A DNA stretch of 64,000 nucleotides from Alphaproteobacteria bacterium UBA3612 (GCA_002375465.1 DFLT01000005.1:196601-260600), one strand, 5' to 3'; shown: positions 26,648 through 36,215, counted from the stretch's first letter. Notes: a model not told the origin generated them from the sequence alone. Numbers and translations: made by a program.

Positions 26648-27310
26648 TCAGTACCGCCGCAGCAGTCCAACCAGCTTGCCCTGTACCTTCACCTGGCTGG
26701 CGCGGTAGTTTTGCGGCTTGTAATCCTTGTTGGCGGGATCCAGCCGGATCATGTCGCCATTCTTGTTGAGCGTCTTCAGGGTTGCATCATTATCGTCGAC
26801 TAGGGCCACGACGATGTCACCTGTGCGGGCATCGTCGCACCGTTCGATAAGGGCGTAGTCGCCGTCAAAGATGCCGGCCTCGATCATGGAATCGCCGGAC
26901 ACCTCCAGCGCATAATGATCGCCCTTCCCCAGCAGGGACGTAGGCAGGCTCAGGGTTTCCGTGGTCTCCAGCGCTTCAATGGGCTGACCTGCGGCGATAC
27001 GACCGTGAAGCGGGATGTCGACAATATCCGGTTCTGAATCGTTGGCCGCCCGAACACTCTTGGGCTTGGCGCCGAAATCGACCTTTCTTACTTCGGCTTC
27101 GGGCATACGCAGAACCTCCAGCGCACGCGCGCGGTTTGCGAGGCGGCGGATGAACTTCCGCTCCTCAAGGGCGCTGACAAGGCGGTGAACGCCACTTTTC
27201 GACTTCAGGTCGAGAGCTGCCTTCATTTCTTCAAAGGAAGGAGAAACGCCGGTCTTCCGCAACCGTTCGTCGATGAACCTCAACAGTTCGAATTGCTTCG
27301 CCGTCAACAT
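26648..27310 (-). CDS. lexA: SOS repressor LexA
   Basis: 220 residues starting at MLTAKQFELLRFI. The N-terminal winged helix is followed by the self-cleavage Ala-Gly in RIAAGQP and the catalytic dyad Ser (VSGDSMIEAGI) and Lys (ATLKTL). It represses DNA-damage genes and cleaves itself upon RecA activation. An SOS box lies 21-35 bases before the ATG, so it is autoregulated although it also follows moeA on the same strand. Confidence 0.95.
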   Translation of the reverse strand: MLTAKQFELLRFIDERLRKTGVSPSFEEMKAALDLKSKSGVHRLVSALEERKFIRRLANRARALEVLRMPEAEVRKVDFGAKPKSVRAANDSEPDIVDIPLHGRIAAGQPIEALETTETLSLPTSLLGKGDHYALEVSGDSMIEAGIFDGDYALIERCDDARTGDIVVALVDDNDATLKTLNKNGDMIRLDPANKDYKPQNYRASQVKVQGKLVGLLRRY

Positions 27311-27330
27311 CGTTCGCGCTCCGTTCCCAT

Positions 27331-27345
27331 GAACAATAGAAGAAC
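27331..27345 (-). promoter_or_regulatory. LexA-binding SOS box
   Basis: On the minus strand the site reads GTTC-TTCTATT-GTTC, a perfect match to the direct-repeat SOS box GTTC-N7-GTTC known for alphaproteobacterial LexA. It is in the 49-base spacer between moeA and lexA, 21 bases from the lexA ATG, so lexA has its own damage-responsive promoter. Confidence 0.9.
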
Positions 27346-27359
27346 GGGTAGGGGGTAAA

Positions 27360-28541
27360 TCAGGTCCTGTCAAGTATCAGGACGGGCACCGACTCGCCGG
27401 TGGCGGCGGGTTTGGCATGGGGCGGACGTATGATCAGCGAATTCGCCCGTGCCAGCGCCGCCAATTGCGCACTGTCCTGTGTCGCGAGCGGCGCCACAAC
27501 GTCGCCGGAGAGGGTGGCACGCAGATGATCGCGCCTGTCTCCGTTCGCCGGGAGGGGCTGGCCCAGCCGTGCATTGGTCTCGCCCAGCGTCGGATCCGCT
27601 CCGCGAAGGGCGAGGACCATCGGCCTGACGAAGAGAAGCATGCAGACATAAGCGGAGACCGGGTTGCCCGGTAGCCCGACCAGGCGGGCAGCGCCGAGAG
27701 TTCCTGCAATCAAAGGTTTGCCTGGCTTGATGGCGATGCGCCAGAAATCCAGCGTGGCGCCGGCGTCATCGAGGGCGTCCTTGACGAGATCATGGTCACC
27801 GACGCTGGCGCCGCCGATGGTGATGACGATGTCGAATTTAGACGCACGCATCAATGCGTCGCGGATTTGCGTGCGATCATCCGGAACGATGCCGAAATCT
27901 TCAACGTCTGCGCCTGCCGCGGCCAAGGCCGCGGCGATCATTGGGCCGTTACCGGCGACAATCTGGGATGGTCCCGGCGGCGTTCCGGGGGGCACAAGCT
28001 CGTCACCGGTGGCGATGATCGCGACGCGCGGGGCGGCGTGCACCTGAAGCCGGGCGTGTCCCGCACTGGCCGCCAGACCAACGACAGGGGCAGATACGAG
28101 ACTGCCGACAGGGAGCAATTCCTGGCCGTTGGAATAGTCATTGCCTTCGGGCCGTATATGTGCGCCGATGTCTGGCGGGCCGCCCCCCTTCAGGGTCAGC
28201 GTATCGCCAGATCGTTCCACATCCTCTTGAACGATCACGGTATCTGCGCCGCCCGGAATCGGAGCGCCTGTAAATATCCTGATCGCGGCGCCCTTTTCCA
28301 CGGATCCGGCAAACCCCGCCCCGGCTGCGCTTTCGCCCCGAACTGTCCATGGGCCGGGCATATCCGCCCATCGGATGGCATATCCGTCCATTGCCGAGGC
28401 GGCGAAGGGCGGTTGTGTCAGTTTTGCAATCAGCGGCGCCGCCAGAATCCGTCCCCGCGCCGCCTCAAGCGGCACATCCTCTGCGGCAAGTGGTACAATT
28501 CCCGACAAAAGCCGGTCGTACGCATCCTCGAAGCTAAGCAT
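27360..28541 (-). CDS. moeA: Molybdopterin molybdotransferase MoeA
   Basis: 393 residues from MLSFEDAYDRLL. The N-terminal beta-barrel segment (ASAMDGYAI), the central MoCF domain (TGDELVPPG; TIGGASVGDHDLVKD), and the FRIAIKPGKPL and GLPGNPVSA motifs are all present. It inserts molybdate into adenylated molybdopterin. The ATG lies 8 bases inside the end of moaC, so moaC and moeA are coupled within the long trp-moa-moe transcription unit. Confidence 0.95.
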   Translation of the reverse strand: MLSFEDAYDRLLSGIVPLAAEDVPLEAARGRILAAPLIAKLTQPPFAASAMDGYAIRWADMPGPWTVRGESAAGAGFAGSVEKGAAIRIFTGAPIPGGADTVIVQEDVERSGDTLTLKGGGPPDIGAHIRPEGNDYSNGQELLPVGSLVSAPVVGLAASAGHARLQVHAAPRVAIIATGDELVPPGTPPGPSQIVAGNGPMIAAALAAAGADVEDFGIVPDDRTQIRDALMRASKFDIVITIGGASVGDHDLVKDALDDAGATLDFWRIAIKPGKPLIAGTLGAARLVGLPGNPVSAYVCMLLFVRPMVLALRGADPTLGETNARLGQPLPANGDRRDHLRATLSGDVVAPLATQDSAQLAALARANSLIIRPPHAKPAATGESVPVLILDRT

Positions 28542-29010
28542 TCTCCGCGCGCCAGTCCCCCGACTTGCCACCGCTTTTCGATTTCAGGTGCAGGTTTTCT
28601 ATCCGCATTCCCTTATCGATCGCCTTGGCCATGTCGTAGATCGTCAGGAGTGCGACCGAGCAGGCGGTCATCGCCTCCATCTCGACACCGGTGCCAAAAG
28701 TGGTGGTCGCCATTGCCTCTACCGACACGCCGCCGGCATCCACCTGCAGGTCGATGGTGACGCTGGTGAGCGGCAGGGGGTGGCACAGCGGGATGAGTTC
28801 GGATGTTTTCTTGGCCGCCATGATGCCGGCGATACGGCCCGCGGCCAGAACGTCGCCCTTTGGCACCGAACCGGAGGCGATCGCATCGCGCGCCTCCGCA
28901 GACATCGAAATCCGACCTGCGGCCACGGCGATACGCTTGGTCTGGGGCTTTGCCGAGATGTCCACCATCTGCGCCGCACCGTCCGCGTTCAGATGCGTCA
29001 GATCAGGCAC
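28534..29010 (-). CDS. moaC: Cyclic pyranopterin monophosphate synthase MoaC
   Basis: 158 residues. LTHLNADGAAQMVDIS opens the family, LIPLCHPLPLT holds the conserved Cys-His-Pro, and VEMEAMTACSVALLTIYDM and KSGGKSGDW close it. It makes cPMP from the MoaA product in the cytoplasm. The gene overlaps both trpC (8 bases) and moeA (8 bases). moaA is not in the window. Its placement in a trp block links two unrelated pathways by co-expression, probably without functional meaning. Confidence 0.95.
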   Translation of the reverse strand: MPDLTHLNADGAAQMVDISAKPQTKRIAVAAGRISMSAEARDAIASGSVPKGDVLAAGRIAGIMAAKKTSELIPLCHPLPLTSVTIDLQVDAGGVSVEAMATTTFGTGVEMEAMTACSVALLTIYDMAKAIDKGMRIENLHLKSKSGGKSGDWRAENA

Positions 29011-29788
29011 CGATCAACCTCCGCGTGGCGGCGGTGACATCATCCTGCCGCATCAACGTTTCGCCAACCAGAAATGCCTTCGCACCGGCATTCGCCAGGC
29101 GGTCCAGATCATCGATGCGGGCAAGCCCGCTTTCCGCGACGATCAGCCGATCGGTGGGAACAAGGGGGGCGAGGCGCTCGGTTGTCGACAGGTCGACCTC
29201 CAGCGTTTTCAGATTGCGATTATTGATGCCGATCAGGCGCGATTTCAGGCGAAGGGCCATCTCAAGCTCTTCTTCGTTGTGCACCTCTACGAGCACATCC
29301 ATGCCCTGCTCCCGCGCGAGCATTTCCAGGTCGCGCGCCTCATAGCGGTTAAGCGCCGCCATAATGAGCAGGATGGCGTCCGCCCCCATCTCTCGACTCT
29401 CGATGACCTGATAGGGGTCGACGATGAAGTCCTTGCGCAGGATCGGCAGGTCGACACCGCCGCGAACCGTACGCAGAATTTCGTCGGATCCCTGGAACCA
29501 CTTATCCTCTGTCAGAACCGAAAGGCAGGCGGCGCCCCCGTTTACATAGGCGCGTGCCAGCTTTGCCGGCTCGAAATCCTCGCGGATGAGCCCCTTGGAC
29601 GGGCTGGCCTTTTTCAACTCTGCGATCAATGCGTGCCGACCGTTCACCGCTTCGAGAGCAGCGATGAAGCCGCGCGGTGGGTGTATGGTCGCCGCTTTCG
29701 CCTCAAGAATCGCCTGCGGCACGGCAGCTTTGCGGGCAATCAGTTGCTCTCTCTTATAGGCGATTATCTCCTTGAGCGTGTCGCTCAT
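29003..29788 (-). CDS. trpC: Indole-3-glycerol phosphate synthase
   Basis: 261 residues from the ATG at 29786-29788, which overlaps the trpD stop (ATGA). The (beta/alpha)8 markers ALKKASPSKG-type (seen as ELKKASPSKGLIREDF), LRKDFIVDPYQ and GINNRNLKTLEVD are intact, including the catalytic Lys and Glu. It closes the indole ring in tryptophan synthesis. It is monofunctional, not fused to TrpF. Confidence 0.95.
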   Translation of the reverse strand: MSDTLKEIIAYKREQLIARKAAVPQAILEAKAATIHPPRGFIAALEAVNGRHALIAELKKASPSKGLIREDFEPAKLARAYVNGGAACLSVLTEDKWFQGSDEILRTVRGGVDLPILRKDFIVDPYQVIESREMGADAILLIMAALNRYEARDLEMLAREQGMDVLVEVHNEEELEMALRLKSRLIGINNRNLKTLEVDLSTTERLAPLVPTDRLIVAESGLARIDDLDRLANAGAKAFLVGETLMRQDDVTAATRRLIGA

Positions 29789-30765
29789 CGAAAGGCCCTC
29801 CATTGATCCAGCTTGTCGCGTGCCGCGCCCTCGTCGATGGCGGCGGCTGCTTTTGCGGCGCCGGATTTCAGGTCGCCGGAGACGCCCGCGATGCATAGGG
29901 CCGCCGCAGCATTCATGACAGTGATATCGCGATAACCACCGTGCGCACCGTCCAGCAGGCGGATGAGCGCATCGGCGTTCTCCTTCGGTGTGCCACCGCG
30001 TATTGCGTCGATGTCGTGCTGTGCCAGCCCGGCGTCGGCGGGGGTGATGGTCTTCGTGGTCACTTCGGCCTCGGTCAGGCTACTGACGCGGCTACCCGTG
30101 GTGACGGTCAGTTCGTCCAGCCCATCGCCCCCGTGGACGACACTGGCGCTGACGGCGCCCAGATCGCGCAATGCCTCTGCCAGCGGCTCTGTCCAGCCGG
30201 GGGCGAACACGCCGACCAACTGCCGCTTCACGCCAGCCGGATTGGCGATTGGGCCCAGCAGGTTAAAAATGGTTCGCCGCCCCAGTGCCCGCCGCACGGA
30301 GGCGACCCGCGCCATAACCGGATGATGACGAGCGGCGAACAGAAAGCCGATGCCGACCTCCTGGATTGAAGCCTCGACGCGGTCAGGAGCGAGATCAAGA
30401 TCGAGGCCAAGGCAGCTGAGCACATCCGCGGCGCCCGACTGTGATGATGCCGCCCGGTTGCCGTGCTTTGCGACCGGAACTCCGCAGGCGGCAACGATGA
30501 TCGCCACGGCGGTGGAAATGTTGCGCGTGTGCATACCGTCCCCGCCGGTGCCGCACACGTCGATGGCTCCCTCCGGTGCGTCGACCGATATCATGCGCGC
30601 GCGCAGGACGCGCGCGCCTGCGACGATCTCTGCCACCGTTTCCCCACGCTTCGCCAGTTGCAAGAGAAAGCGGCCGATTTCGGCATCGTCCAGACCGCCG
30701 GAAAGGATGGTGTCGAAGGCAGCTTCGGGATCGTCGAGCGGCCGGGAAGGGTCGGGAAGCTTCAT
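29785..30765 (-). CDS. trpD: Anthranilate phosphoribosyltransferase
   Basis: 326 residues. DVCGTGGDGMHTRNIST is the PRPP-binding glycine loop and KHGNRAASSQSGAADVL the anthranilate/phosphate loop; FLFAARHHPVMA matches the hinge. It transfers phosphoribosyl to anthranilate. It overlaps trpG and trpC by four bases each, giving a tightly coupled trpGDC cluster. Confidence 0.95.
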   Translation of the reverse strand: MKLPDPSRPLDDPEAAFDTILSGGLDDAEIGRFLLQLAKRGETVAEIVAGARVLRARMISVDAPEGAIDVCGTGGDGMHTRNISTAVAIIVAACGVPVAKHGNRAASSQSGAADVLSCLGLDLDLAPDRVEASIQEVGIGFLFAARHHPVMARVASVRRALGRRTIFNLLGPIANPAGVKRQLVGVFAPGWTEPLAEALRDLGAVSASVVHGGDGLDELTVTTGSRVSSLTEAEVTTKTITPADAGLAQHDIDAIRGGTPKENADALIRLLDGAHGGYRDITVMNAAAALCIAGVSGDLKSGAAKAAAAIDEGAARDKLDQWRAFR

Positions 30766-31337
30766 TCCGCCAGTCCCGCAAGCTCCAGGAAGTTCCTGAG
30801 CAGTGCATGGCCGTGCTCGGTCGCGATGCTCTCAGGATGGAATTGTACGCCGTGCAGCGGCAAGTCGCGGTGGCGAAGTCCCTGGATGATCCCATCGTCT
30901 GAATGGGCATTGGCGACAAAAGGTGCAGGCGTGGCTTCGACAATCAGCGAATGATAGCGCGTTGCCAGATAGGGAGAGGGCAGTCCCGCGAACACGCCGG
31001 TGCCGTCGTGACTAACCGGCGACGTCTTGCCGTGCATCACCTTTGGTGCGCGGATGACGTTGCCGCCATAATGCTGCGCCATCGCCTGATGGCCCAAGCA
31101 AACGCCCAGCAGGGGAATGCGCGCCTGCGCCAGCAAAGGAATGATGTCGAGCGAGATGCCCGCTTCATCGGGCGTGCAGGGGCCGGGCGAGATGACGACC
31201 GCATGGGGCCGTCTTGCCACGGCGTCTGCTGCGGAAAGCGCATCGTTGCGCTCTACCGCCACCTCGGCCCCCAATTCCTGCAGATAGTGGACCAGATTAT
31301 ATGTGAAACTGTCGTAATTATCGATGACGAGGATCAT
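30762..31337 (-). CDS. trpG: Anthranilate synthase component II (glutamine amidotransferase)
   Basis: 191 residues. The triad Cys is in LLGVCLGHQ, with the His-Pro-Glu in VQFHPESI near the C-terminus; DNYDSFTYNLVHYL is the usual start. It supplies ammonia to TrpE. Similar proteins (PabA) also serve folate synthesis and this one may do both, since no second copy is visible here. The trpE stop is 46 bases upstream. Confidence 0.94.
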   Translation of the reverse strand: MILVIDNYDSFTYNLVHYLQELGAEVAVERNDALSAADAVARRPHAVVISPGPCTPDEAGISLDIIPLLAQARIPLLGVCLGHQAMAQHYGGNVIRAPKVMHGKTSPVSHDGTGVFAGLPSPYLATRYHSLIVEATPAPFVANAHSDDGIIQGLRHRDLPLHGVQFHPESIATEHGHALLRNFLELAGLAE

Positions 31338-31383
31338 GACGCGACCATTTCGTCAAAGCAGTTCAAGACAATGGTGGTTTCCG

Positions 31384-32907
31384 TCATTGTCCGAAGCCCG
31401 TGTCGGCGGCGCGGCGAAGCGCCTCCCGCGCGGCAGCGACCAGCGCGCCCGCCTTTGCCTCGCACTCGCGTTGTTCGGACGCTGGGTCGGAATCGGCAAC
31501 AATGCCGGCGCCCGCCTGTACATGCATGCGACCATCCTTGATCACCGCAGTTCGCAGAACGATGCAGGAATCCATGTCCCCGGCAGGCGAAAAATAGCCG
31601 ACGCCACCTGCATAGGCACCCCTGCGCTCTGGCTCCAGTTCGGCAATGACCTGCATTGCGCGCACCTTTGGCGCGCCAGAGACGGTACCGGCGGGGAAGC
31701 CGGCCATCAGGGCATCGATGGCATCATGGCCGGGTGCCAGATCGCCGCGAACATTGGAAACGATGTGCATAACGTGGCTGTAAAATTCGATGGTCTCGCG
31801 CTCCGTCACCGCAACGCTGCCCCGGGCGGCGACGCGTCCGACATCGTTGCGGCCAAGATCAAGCAGCATCAGATGTTCCGAGCGTTCCTTTGGGTCGGCG
31901 AGGAGGCTTTCGCGATTGTCGGCATCCTCCGCTGCATTCTTTCCGCGCGGGCGTGTACCGGCGATGGGGCGGACGGTGACCTCTCCATCCCGCACCCGCA
32001 CGAGGATTTCCGGGCTGGAGCCAACCAACGCGAAGTCCGGCATGTCGAGCATGTAGAGGAAAGGCGAGGGATTGATGCGCCTCAGTGCGCGATAAAGCTC
32101 CAGCGGTGGCAGCGGGAAATCCATGGAAAAGCGCTGCGCGAGGACCACCTGGAAGATATCGCCTGCGAAAATATACTCCTTTGCGGCGGCCACCATTTCG
32201 GCATAGCGTTCCGGCGCCACATTGGCGCTGAGGGTGCCATCCGGCAGGTCTGACACGTGCGTTCGGTCCTTCAGCGGACCAGCGAGTTGCGATTGAGCGG
32301 TTTCAATACGCTCCACCGCCCTTTCTCGCGCTTCCTCTGCCGTCAGGTGGGATGGGTAGACGGGGGCGGCAATGAACAGGGCGTCGCGAAGACGGTCGAA
32401 TACCAGCAATAAGGACGGGCGCACGAACATCATGTCAGGCAGGGCCAGCCCCTCTCCGGCGGCTGGCGGAACCGGTTCGACCAGGCCGATGCTTTCATAG
32501 CCGATATGACCGACAAGCGTCGAGAAGGCGGGGGGCAGCACCTCTGGCACGTCCATCCTGCTGCCGGCAACGAGGTCGCGCAGCACGGCCAGCGGATCGC
32601 CCTCTGCGGCGGTCCACGCATCCTTGTCTTCGCCGAACCTGCGATTGATCCAGCACTGCTGCCCTTCTGCGCGGAAGGCCAGGTCGGGATCGAAGCCGAG
32701 CATCGAATATCGGCCGCGGACCGTTCCCCCCTCTACGGATTCGAGAAGGAAGGAGCCGGATTTGGCGCGACCCAGCTTTAGCATCGCGCTTACCGGCGTA
32801 TCGGTGTCGGCGACCGCCTCCGTCCACAGAATTTGCGGTGTGCCGGCATCATAGGCGGCAGCAAACGTACCCCGGTCGGGCGCGATCATTCCCATTTTTG
32901 CCGGCAT
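31384..32907 (-). CDS. trpE: Anthranilate synthase component I
   Basis: 507 residues. The chorismate-binding half has FQVVLAQRFSM, LMLLDLGRNDVGRV and FPAGTVSGAPKVRAM with the catalytic residues; the N-terminal half has the LLESVEGG tryptophan feedback segment. The enzyme makes anthranilate from chorismate. Only eight bases separate it from ppiD, which leaves no room for a leader peptide or attenuator, so regulation would have to act from a promoter at or before ppiD, or in the enzyme itself. Confidence 0.95.
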   Translation of the reverse strand: MPAKMGMIAPDRGTFAAAYDAGTPQILWTEAVADTDTPVSAMLKLGRAKSGSFLLESVEGGTVRGRYSMLGFDPDLAFRAEGQQCWINRRFGEDKDAWTAAEGDPLAVLRDLVAGSRMDVPEVLPPAFSTLVGHIGYESIGLVEPVPPAAGEGLALPDMMFVRPSLLLVFDRLRDALFIAAPVYPSHLTAEEARERAVERIETAQSQLAGPLKDRTHVSDLPDGTLSANVAPERYAEMVAAAKEYIFAGDIFQVVLAQRFSMDFPLPPLELYRALRRINPSPFLYMLDMPDFALVGSSPEILVRVRDGEVTVRPIAGTRPRGKNAAEDADNRESLLADPKERSEHLMLLDLGRNDVGRVAARGSVAVTERETIEFYSHVMHIVSNVRGDLAPGHDAIDALMAGFPAGTVSGAPKVRAMQVIAELEPERRGAYAGGVGYFSPAGDMDSCIVLRTAVIKDGRMHVQAGAGIVADSDPASEQRECEAKAGALVAAAREALRRAADTGFGQ

Positions 32908-32915
32908 ATTGCGAT

Positions 32916-34844
32916 CTACTCGCCCGTCAGTTGAACGCCGCGATACTGCGCCTCTAGCGCATTGAGGGCATTCGGAAACCGCTCGACACCCACATGTTCG
33001 GTGACCGCTCTTGCAAAGGTTTGCTGCAATTCCTGCGCGCTCACCTGCCGCAGCTGCGATCTGACGGTCGTGACGAACCCGGGGGCATCCGCGAGCTTTC
33101 CGGGCACGATGTCGCTGGTCTCCACCACGACAACCGCACCGCGTTGCGGGTCGGGAACGGCACGGACCTCGCCCTCCTCCTGCACAAAGCCGAGCGCCAG
33201 GGCTGTCGGCACCTGCCCCTCTTGTGCCGCAAGTTCCACACGCCGCAGCGTCAGATCCTGAACGGGTGGCAGGCCGCGGCTTTGCAGTTCGCCCGCCAGT
33301 GTAGCTCCGCCCTCTACCGCGGCAACGATTTCCTCGGCAGCCTCTTCCGCAGCCTCTATCTGTCGTTCAACGCGCAATTGCTGACTGACCTGTTCGCGGA
33401 TCTGGTCGAGCGCAACGGGTGCTGGCGCGATCACTTCCTCCGTATGGACGAGCGCGAAGACTCCATCACCGATTTCCGCTGCGATCGGCTCCTCGTCCGG
33501 GCCATAATCAAAGACGACGGGCAGTACGGGCGCGGCATTGTCGGGCAATGTGAATTCGGGTGCGTCCGGTGTCTGGCCGGTATCGGTAAGAGGCGGCGGC
33601 GATTGAAGTTGCAGATTCAAATCTTCTGCCACCTCGGCCAAAGATGCGCCATCGGCAAAGGCATCTTCTGCCTCCCCAACCAGGTCCGCCATTCGCGCCT
33701 CCGCCTTTTCTCTTCTGAGGCGAGTCCGGATTTCGTCGCTGACGTCTGCAAGCGGGCGCCCAGGAACAGATTCTATCGCGTCGACGATCCCGACCCGGTA
33801 GCCATATTCCGATTCGACGGGACCGAATACCTGCCCCTGCGGTGCTGCGAAGGCGGTATCTGCCAGCGCCTCGTCGGCACTCGCCGTCAGTTCGATCCGG
33901 GAAAGCGTTCCCAACTCCAAGTCCTCTGGGGTGAGTTCGAGCATGTCTGCAGCTACCTGCGCGAAGGATTCGCCGGCCTTCACCCGGTTAACGAACTCAG
34001 CCGCCTGTGCCTGACTGGTGATGATTGCCTGTCGCACTGACCGGCTTTCGCTGGCGCCGTAAAGGTCATCTCCCGCTTCATAGGCGGCGGCAATTTCCTC
34101 GTCTGAAACTGCAATCTCTTCGGCCAGCGCCGAACGGTCGATCAGCGCATAAAGGAATCTGCGTCTCTCCGGGACTGTGAAGCGCTGGAGATTTTCCTGA
34201 TAATACGCCTCCACCTCCTGCTCGGACGGGGCGGGACGGTCGGCAAAATTCTGGAATGGTACAAACCCGACGTTCAGTGTGCGCTGTTCCAGCTGATACA
34301 GCGCGATCGGTTCCGCCAGGCCGCGCGGAACCTGGGGCGTCTCCGCGACCGTCGCCAGAAGATGGCGGCGTATCACGTCATCGCCCAAATCCGTACGTAG
34401 CATTTTCGGGTCGATCCGCTGCTGGGCGAGGACCTGCTTATAGGTGGCCTCATCGAATTCGCCGGTCGGTCCCTGAAATGCCGCCATGCTCGCGATTTCG
34501 CCATCTACCAGCCTCTTCGACGTGCCGAGGCCCATTTCCTCACCAAAAATTCTGAGGGCCACGGCGCCAATCAGGCGTTCCAGCGTAGCGTTCAGTCCCC
34601 CTTCTTGCAGGATCTGTTCGGTCGTAACCTCTGGATTTTCCTGCCGTACGATTTGTAGGGTGCGATCGAACTGGTCCTGCAACCGGGCCTGGGTAATCGG
34701 TTCGCCGCTCACTTCTGCGACCGTATCGGACGGCGGGCCGCCCAGCGGATTTCCCATGCCGACGATAACGAAGGCAACGAGTACCAGTGCAAGAAGCCCC
34801 AACATAAGGGGATTTCTAAGGGCACGGCGAAGGGCGGAAATCAT
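32916..34844 (-). CDS. ppiD: Periplasmic folding chaperone / peptidyl-prolyl isomerase PpiD (SurA-like)
   Basis: 642 residues from MISALRRALRNP. One membrane anchor (about residues 14-32) is followed by a SurA_N-type domain and a parvulin-like domain near residues 250-360, then a long C-terminal region. It assists folding of proteins leaving the Sec channel. An in-frame ATG 20 codons upstream (34904) would also fit but lies close to the tpiA promoter region. It is the first gene of the leftward ppiD-trpEGDC-moaC-moeA block and is divergent from tpiA. Confidence 0.88.
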   Translation of the reverse strand: MISALRRALRNPLMLGLLALVLVAFVIVGMGNPLGGPPSDTVAEVSGEPITQARLQDQFDRTLQIVRQENPEVTTEQILQEGGLNATLERLIGAVALRIFGEEMGLGTSKRLVDGEIASMAAFQGPTGEFDEATYKQVLAQQRIDPKMLRTDLGDDVIRRHLLATVAETPQVPRGLAEPIALYQLEQRTLNVGFVPFQNFADRPAPSEQEVEAYYQENLQRFTVPERRRFLYALIDRSALAEEIAVSDEEIAAAYEAGDDLYGASESRSVRQAIITSQAQAAEFVNRVKAGESFAQVAADMLELTPEDLELGTLSRIELTASADEALADTAFAAPQGQVFGPVESEYGYRVGIVDAIESVPGRPLADVSDEIRTRLRREKAEARMADLVGEAEDAFADGASLAEVAEDLNLQLQSPPPLTDTGQTPDAPEFTLPDNAAPVLPVVFDYGPDEEPIAAEIGDGVFALVHTEEVIAPAPVALDQIREQVSQQLRVERQIEAAEEAAEEIVAAVEGGATLAGELQSRGLPPVQDLTLRRVELAAQEGQVPTALALGFVQEEGEVRAVPDPQRGAVVVVETSDIVPGKLADAPGFVTTVRSQLRQVSAQELQQTFARAVTEHVGVERFPNALNALEAQYRGVQLTGE

Positions 34845-34939
34845 CTGGGGAACCTGCCTCGTGTCGATGGGTGGCGTAAAACTAGAGGTGCTTATAGACG
34901 CCATGGCCTTATCGGCAAGACGAAGGGGAATCATGCGCC

Positions 34940-35686
34940 ATGGCGGACCGGAAATTGATCGCAGGTAATTGGAAGATGAACGGCACCCATGCCGATCTGG
35001 AGAGGTTCGGCGCCTATGCGGAATTGGCCGCAGATGCTCCGCAGCAGGTTCGCGTTGCGCTGGCAGTTCCGCACACGCTGCTGTTCTCGGCGGCGGAACG
35101 GGCGGCCGGTAGCAGGCTGGGCATTGGCGGCGAGGACTGCCACGCCAATGAAAATGGTGCCCATACAGGTTGTGTCTCTGCCCCCATGCTGCACGCGGCC
35201 GGGGCAAGCTTCACGATTCTGGGTCATTCAGAACGCCGTGCCGATCAGGGCGAAACCGACGCCGACGTGAAGGCCAAGGCCGAAGCGGCGTTGCGGGCCG
35301 GTCTGGACCTGATCATTTGCGTCGGCGAGACAGAGGCCGAACGTGATGCCGGCGATGCTGAGTCCGTCGTGGGCAGGCAATTGGCCGGGTCGATTCCCGA
35401 ATGCAATCCCGCCCGGCTGACGATTGCGTACGAGCCTGTATGGGCAATCGGCACGGGTCGAACGCCCACTGTTGAGGATGTGGCGGCCATGCACGATCAT
35501 ATTCGTTCGGCTCTCGCAGCTCGCTTTGGCGAGGCTGGGCAGGGCGTGCTGATCCTTTATGGCGGTTCGGTAAAAGCTTCCAACGCGGCAGAGCTGCTTT
35601 CCGCCAGCAATGTCGGCGGTGCGCTGGTCGGCGGTGCAAGCCTGAAGATCGAGGATTTCCGGCCAATCGTGGAGGCGGCGGCATAA
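34940..35686 (+). CDS. tpiA: Triosephosphate isomerase
   Basis: 248 residues. The catalytic His is in ILGHSERR and Glu in AYEPVWAIGTG; the phosphate loop ILYGGSVKASNA is intact and the N-terminal NWKMNGT has the Lys. It interconverts the two triose phosphates of glycolysis. A CDS on the opposite strand (ppiD) starts 95 bases away, so both promoters share this gap. secG follows on the same strand. Confidence 0.96.
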   Translation: MADRKLIAGNWKMNGTHADLERFGAYAELAADAPQQVRVALAVPHTLLFSAAERAAGSRLGIGGEDCHANENGAHTGCVSAPMLHAAGASFTILGHSERRADQGETDADVKAKAEAALRAGLDLIICVGETEAERDAGDAESVVGRQLAGSIPECNPARLTIAYEPVWAIGTGRTPTVEDVAAMHDHIRSALAARFGEAGQGVLILYGGSVKASNAAELLSASNVGGALVGGASLKIEDFRPIVEAAA

Positions 35687-35783
35687 TTCTGCCCCGTTTG
35701 GCGACGGCGGCGGTACGGACAGAGCGTCCCGCCGCGTCGCAAACCTTGCGTAGCATGCCAATCCCATTATATCCGCGCGCATC

Positions 35784-36215
35784 ATGTCACCTGCCGTACA
35801 CACCTTCGTCCTCGTCGTTCACGCGATGCTTGCCATCGCGCTCGTCGCTGTCATTCTGATGCAGAAGTCGGAGGGCGGTGCCCTCGGTATCGGCGGGGGA
35901 CCAGGCGGGCTGATGACGGCGCGCGGCGCCGGCAACCTACTGACGAAGGCCACGGCGTGGCTGGCGGTGGTATTTATCGGCACCAGCCTGATGCTGGCAA
36001 TTCTTGCTGCCCAGGGCCGCGATGTTAGCGCGATCGATACCAGCCTGGCCGCCGACCCGACGGCCATGTCGCCGGGAATCGCGGACGAGGTGCAGGGCGA
36101 TCAGCCGCAGGACCCGGCCCTGTCGACCCCCACAGAAGAAGTTGATGACGTTCCCTTTGCCGTACCCGGCGGTGCAGTTGACGATAATGCCGAGGACGTA
36201 CCGCTGGCGCGCTAG
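35784..36215 (+). CDS. secG: Preprotein translocase subunit SecG
   Basis: 143 residues. Two membrane segments (about 5-22 and 55-74) flank the conserved loop LMQKSEGGALGIGGGPGGLMTARG. SecG assists SecYEG-dependent export. The C-terminal 65 residues are acidic and Pro-rich, longer than in E. coli and typical of alphaproteobacteria. It lies between tpiA and pyrG in the common tpiA-secG-pyrG order. Confidence 0.94.
   Translation: MSPAVHTFVLVVHAMLAIALVAVILMQKSEGGALGIGGGPGGLMTARGAGNLLTKATAWLAVVFIGTSLMLAILAAQGRDVSAIDTSLAADPTAMSPGIADEVQGDQPQDPALSTPTEEVDDVPFAVPGGAVDDNAEDVPLAR

Noticed and set aside
32908..32915. trp leader peptide or attenuator
   Set aside because: The gap between ppiD and trpE is only eight bases.
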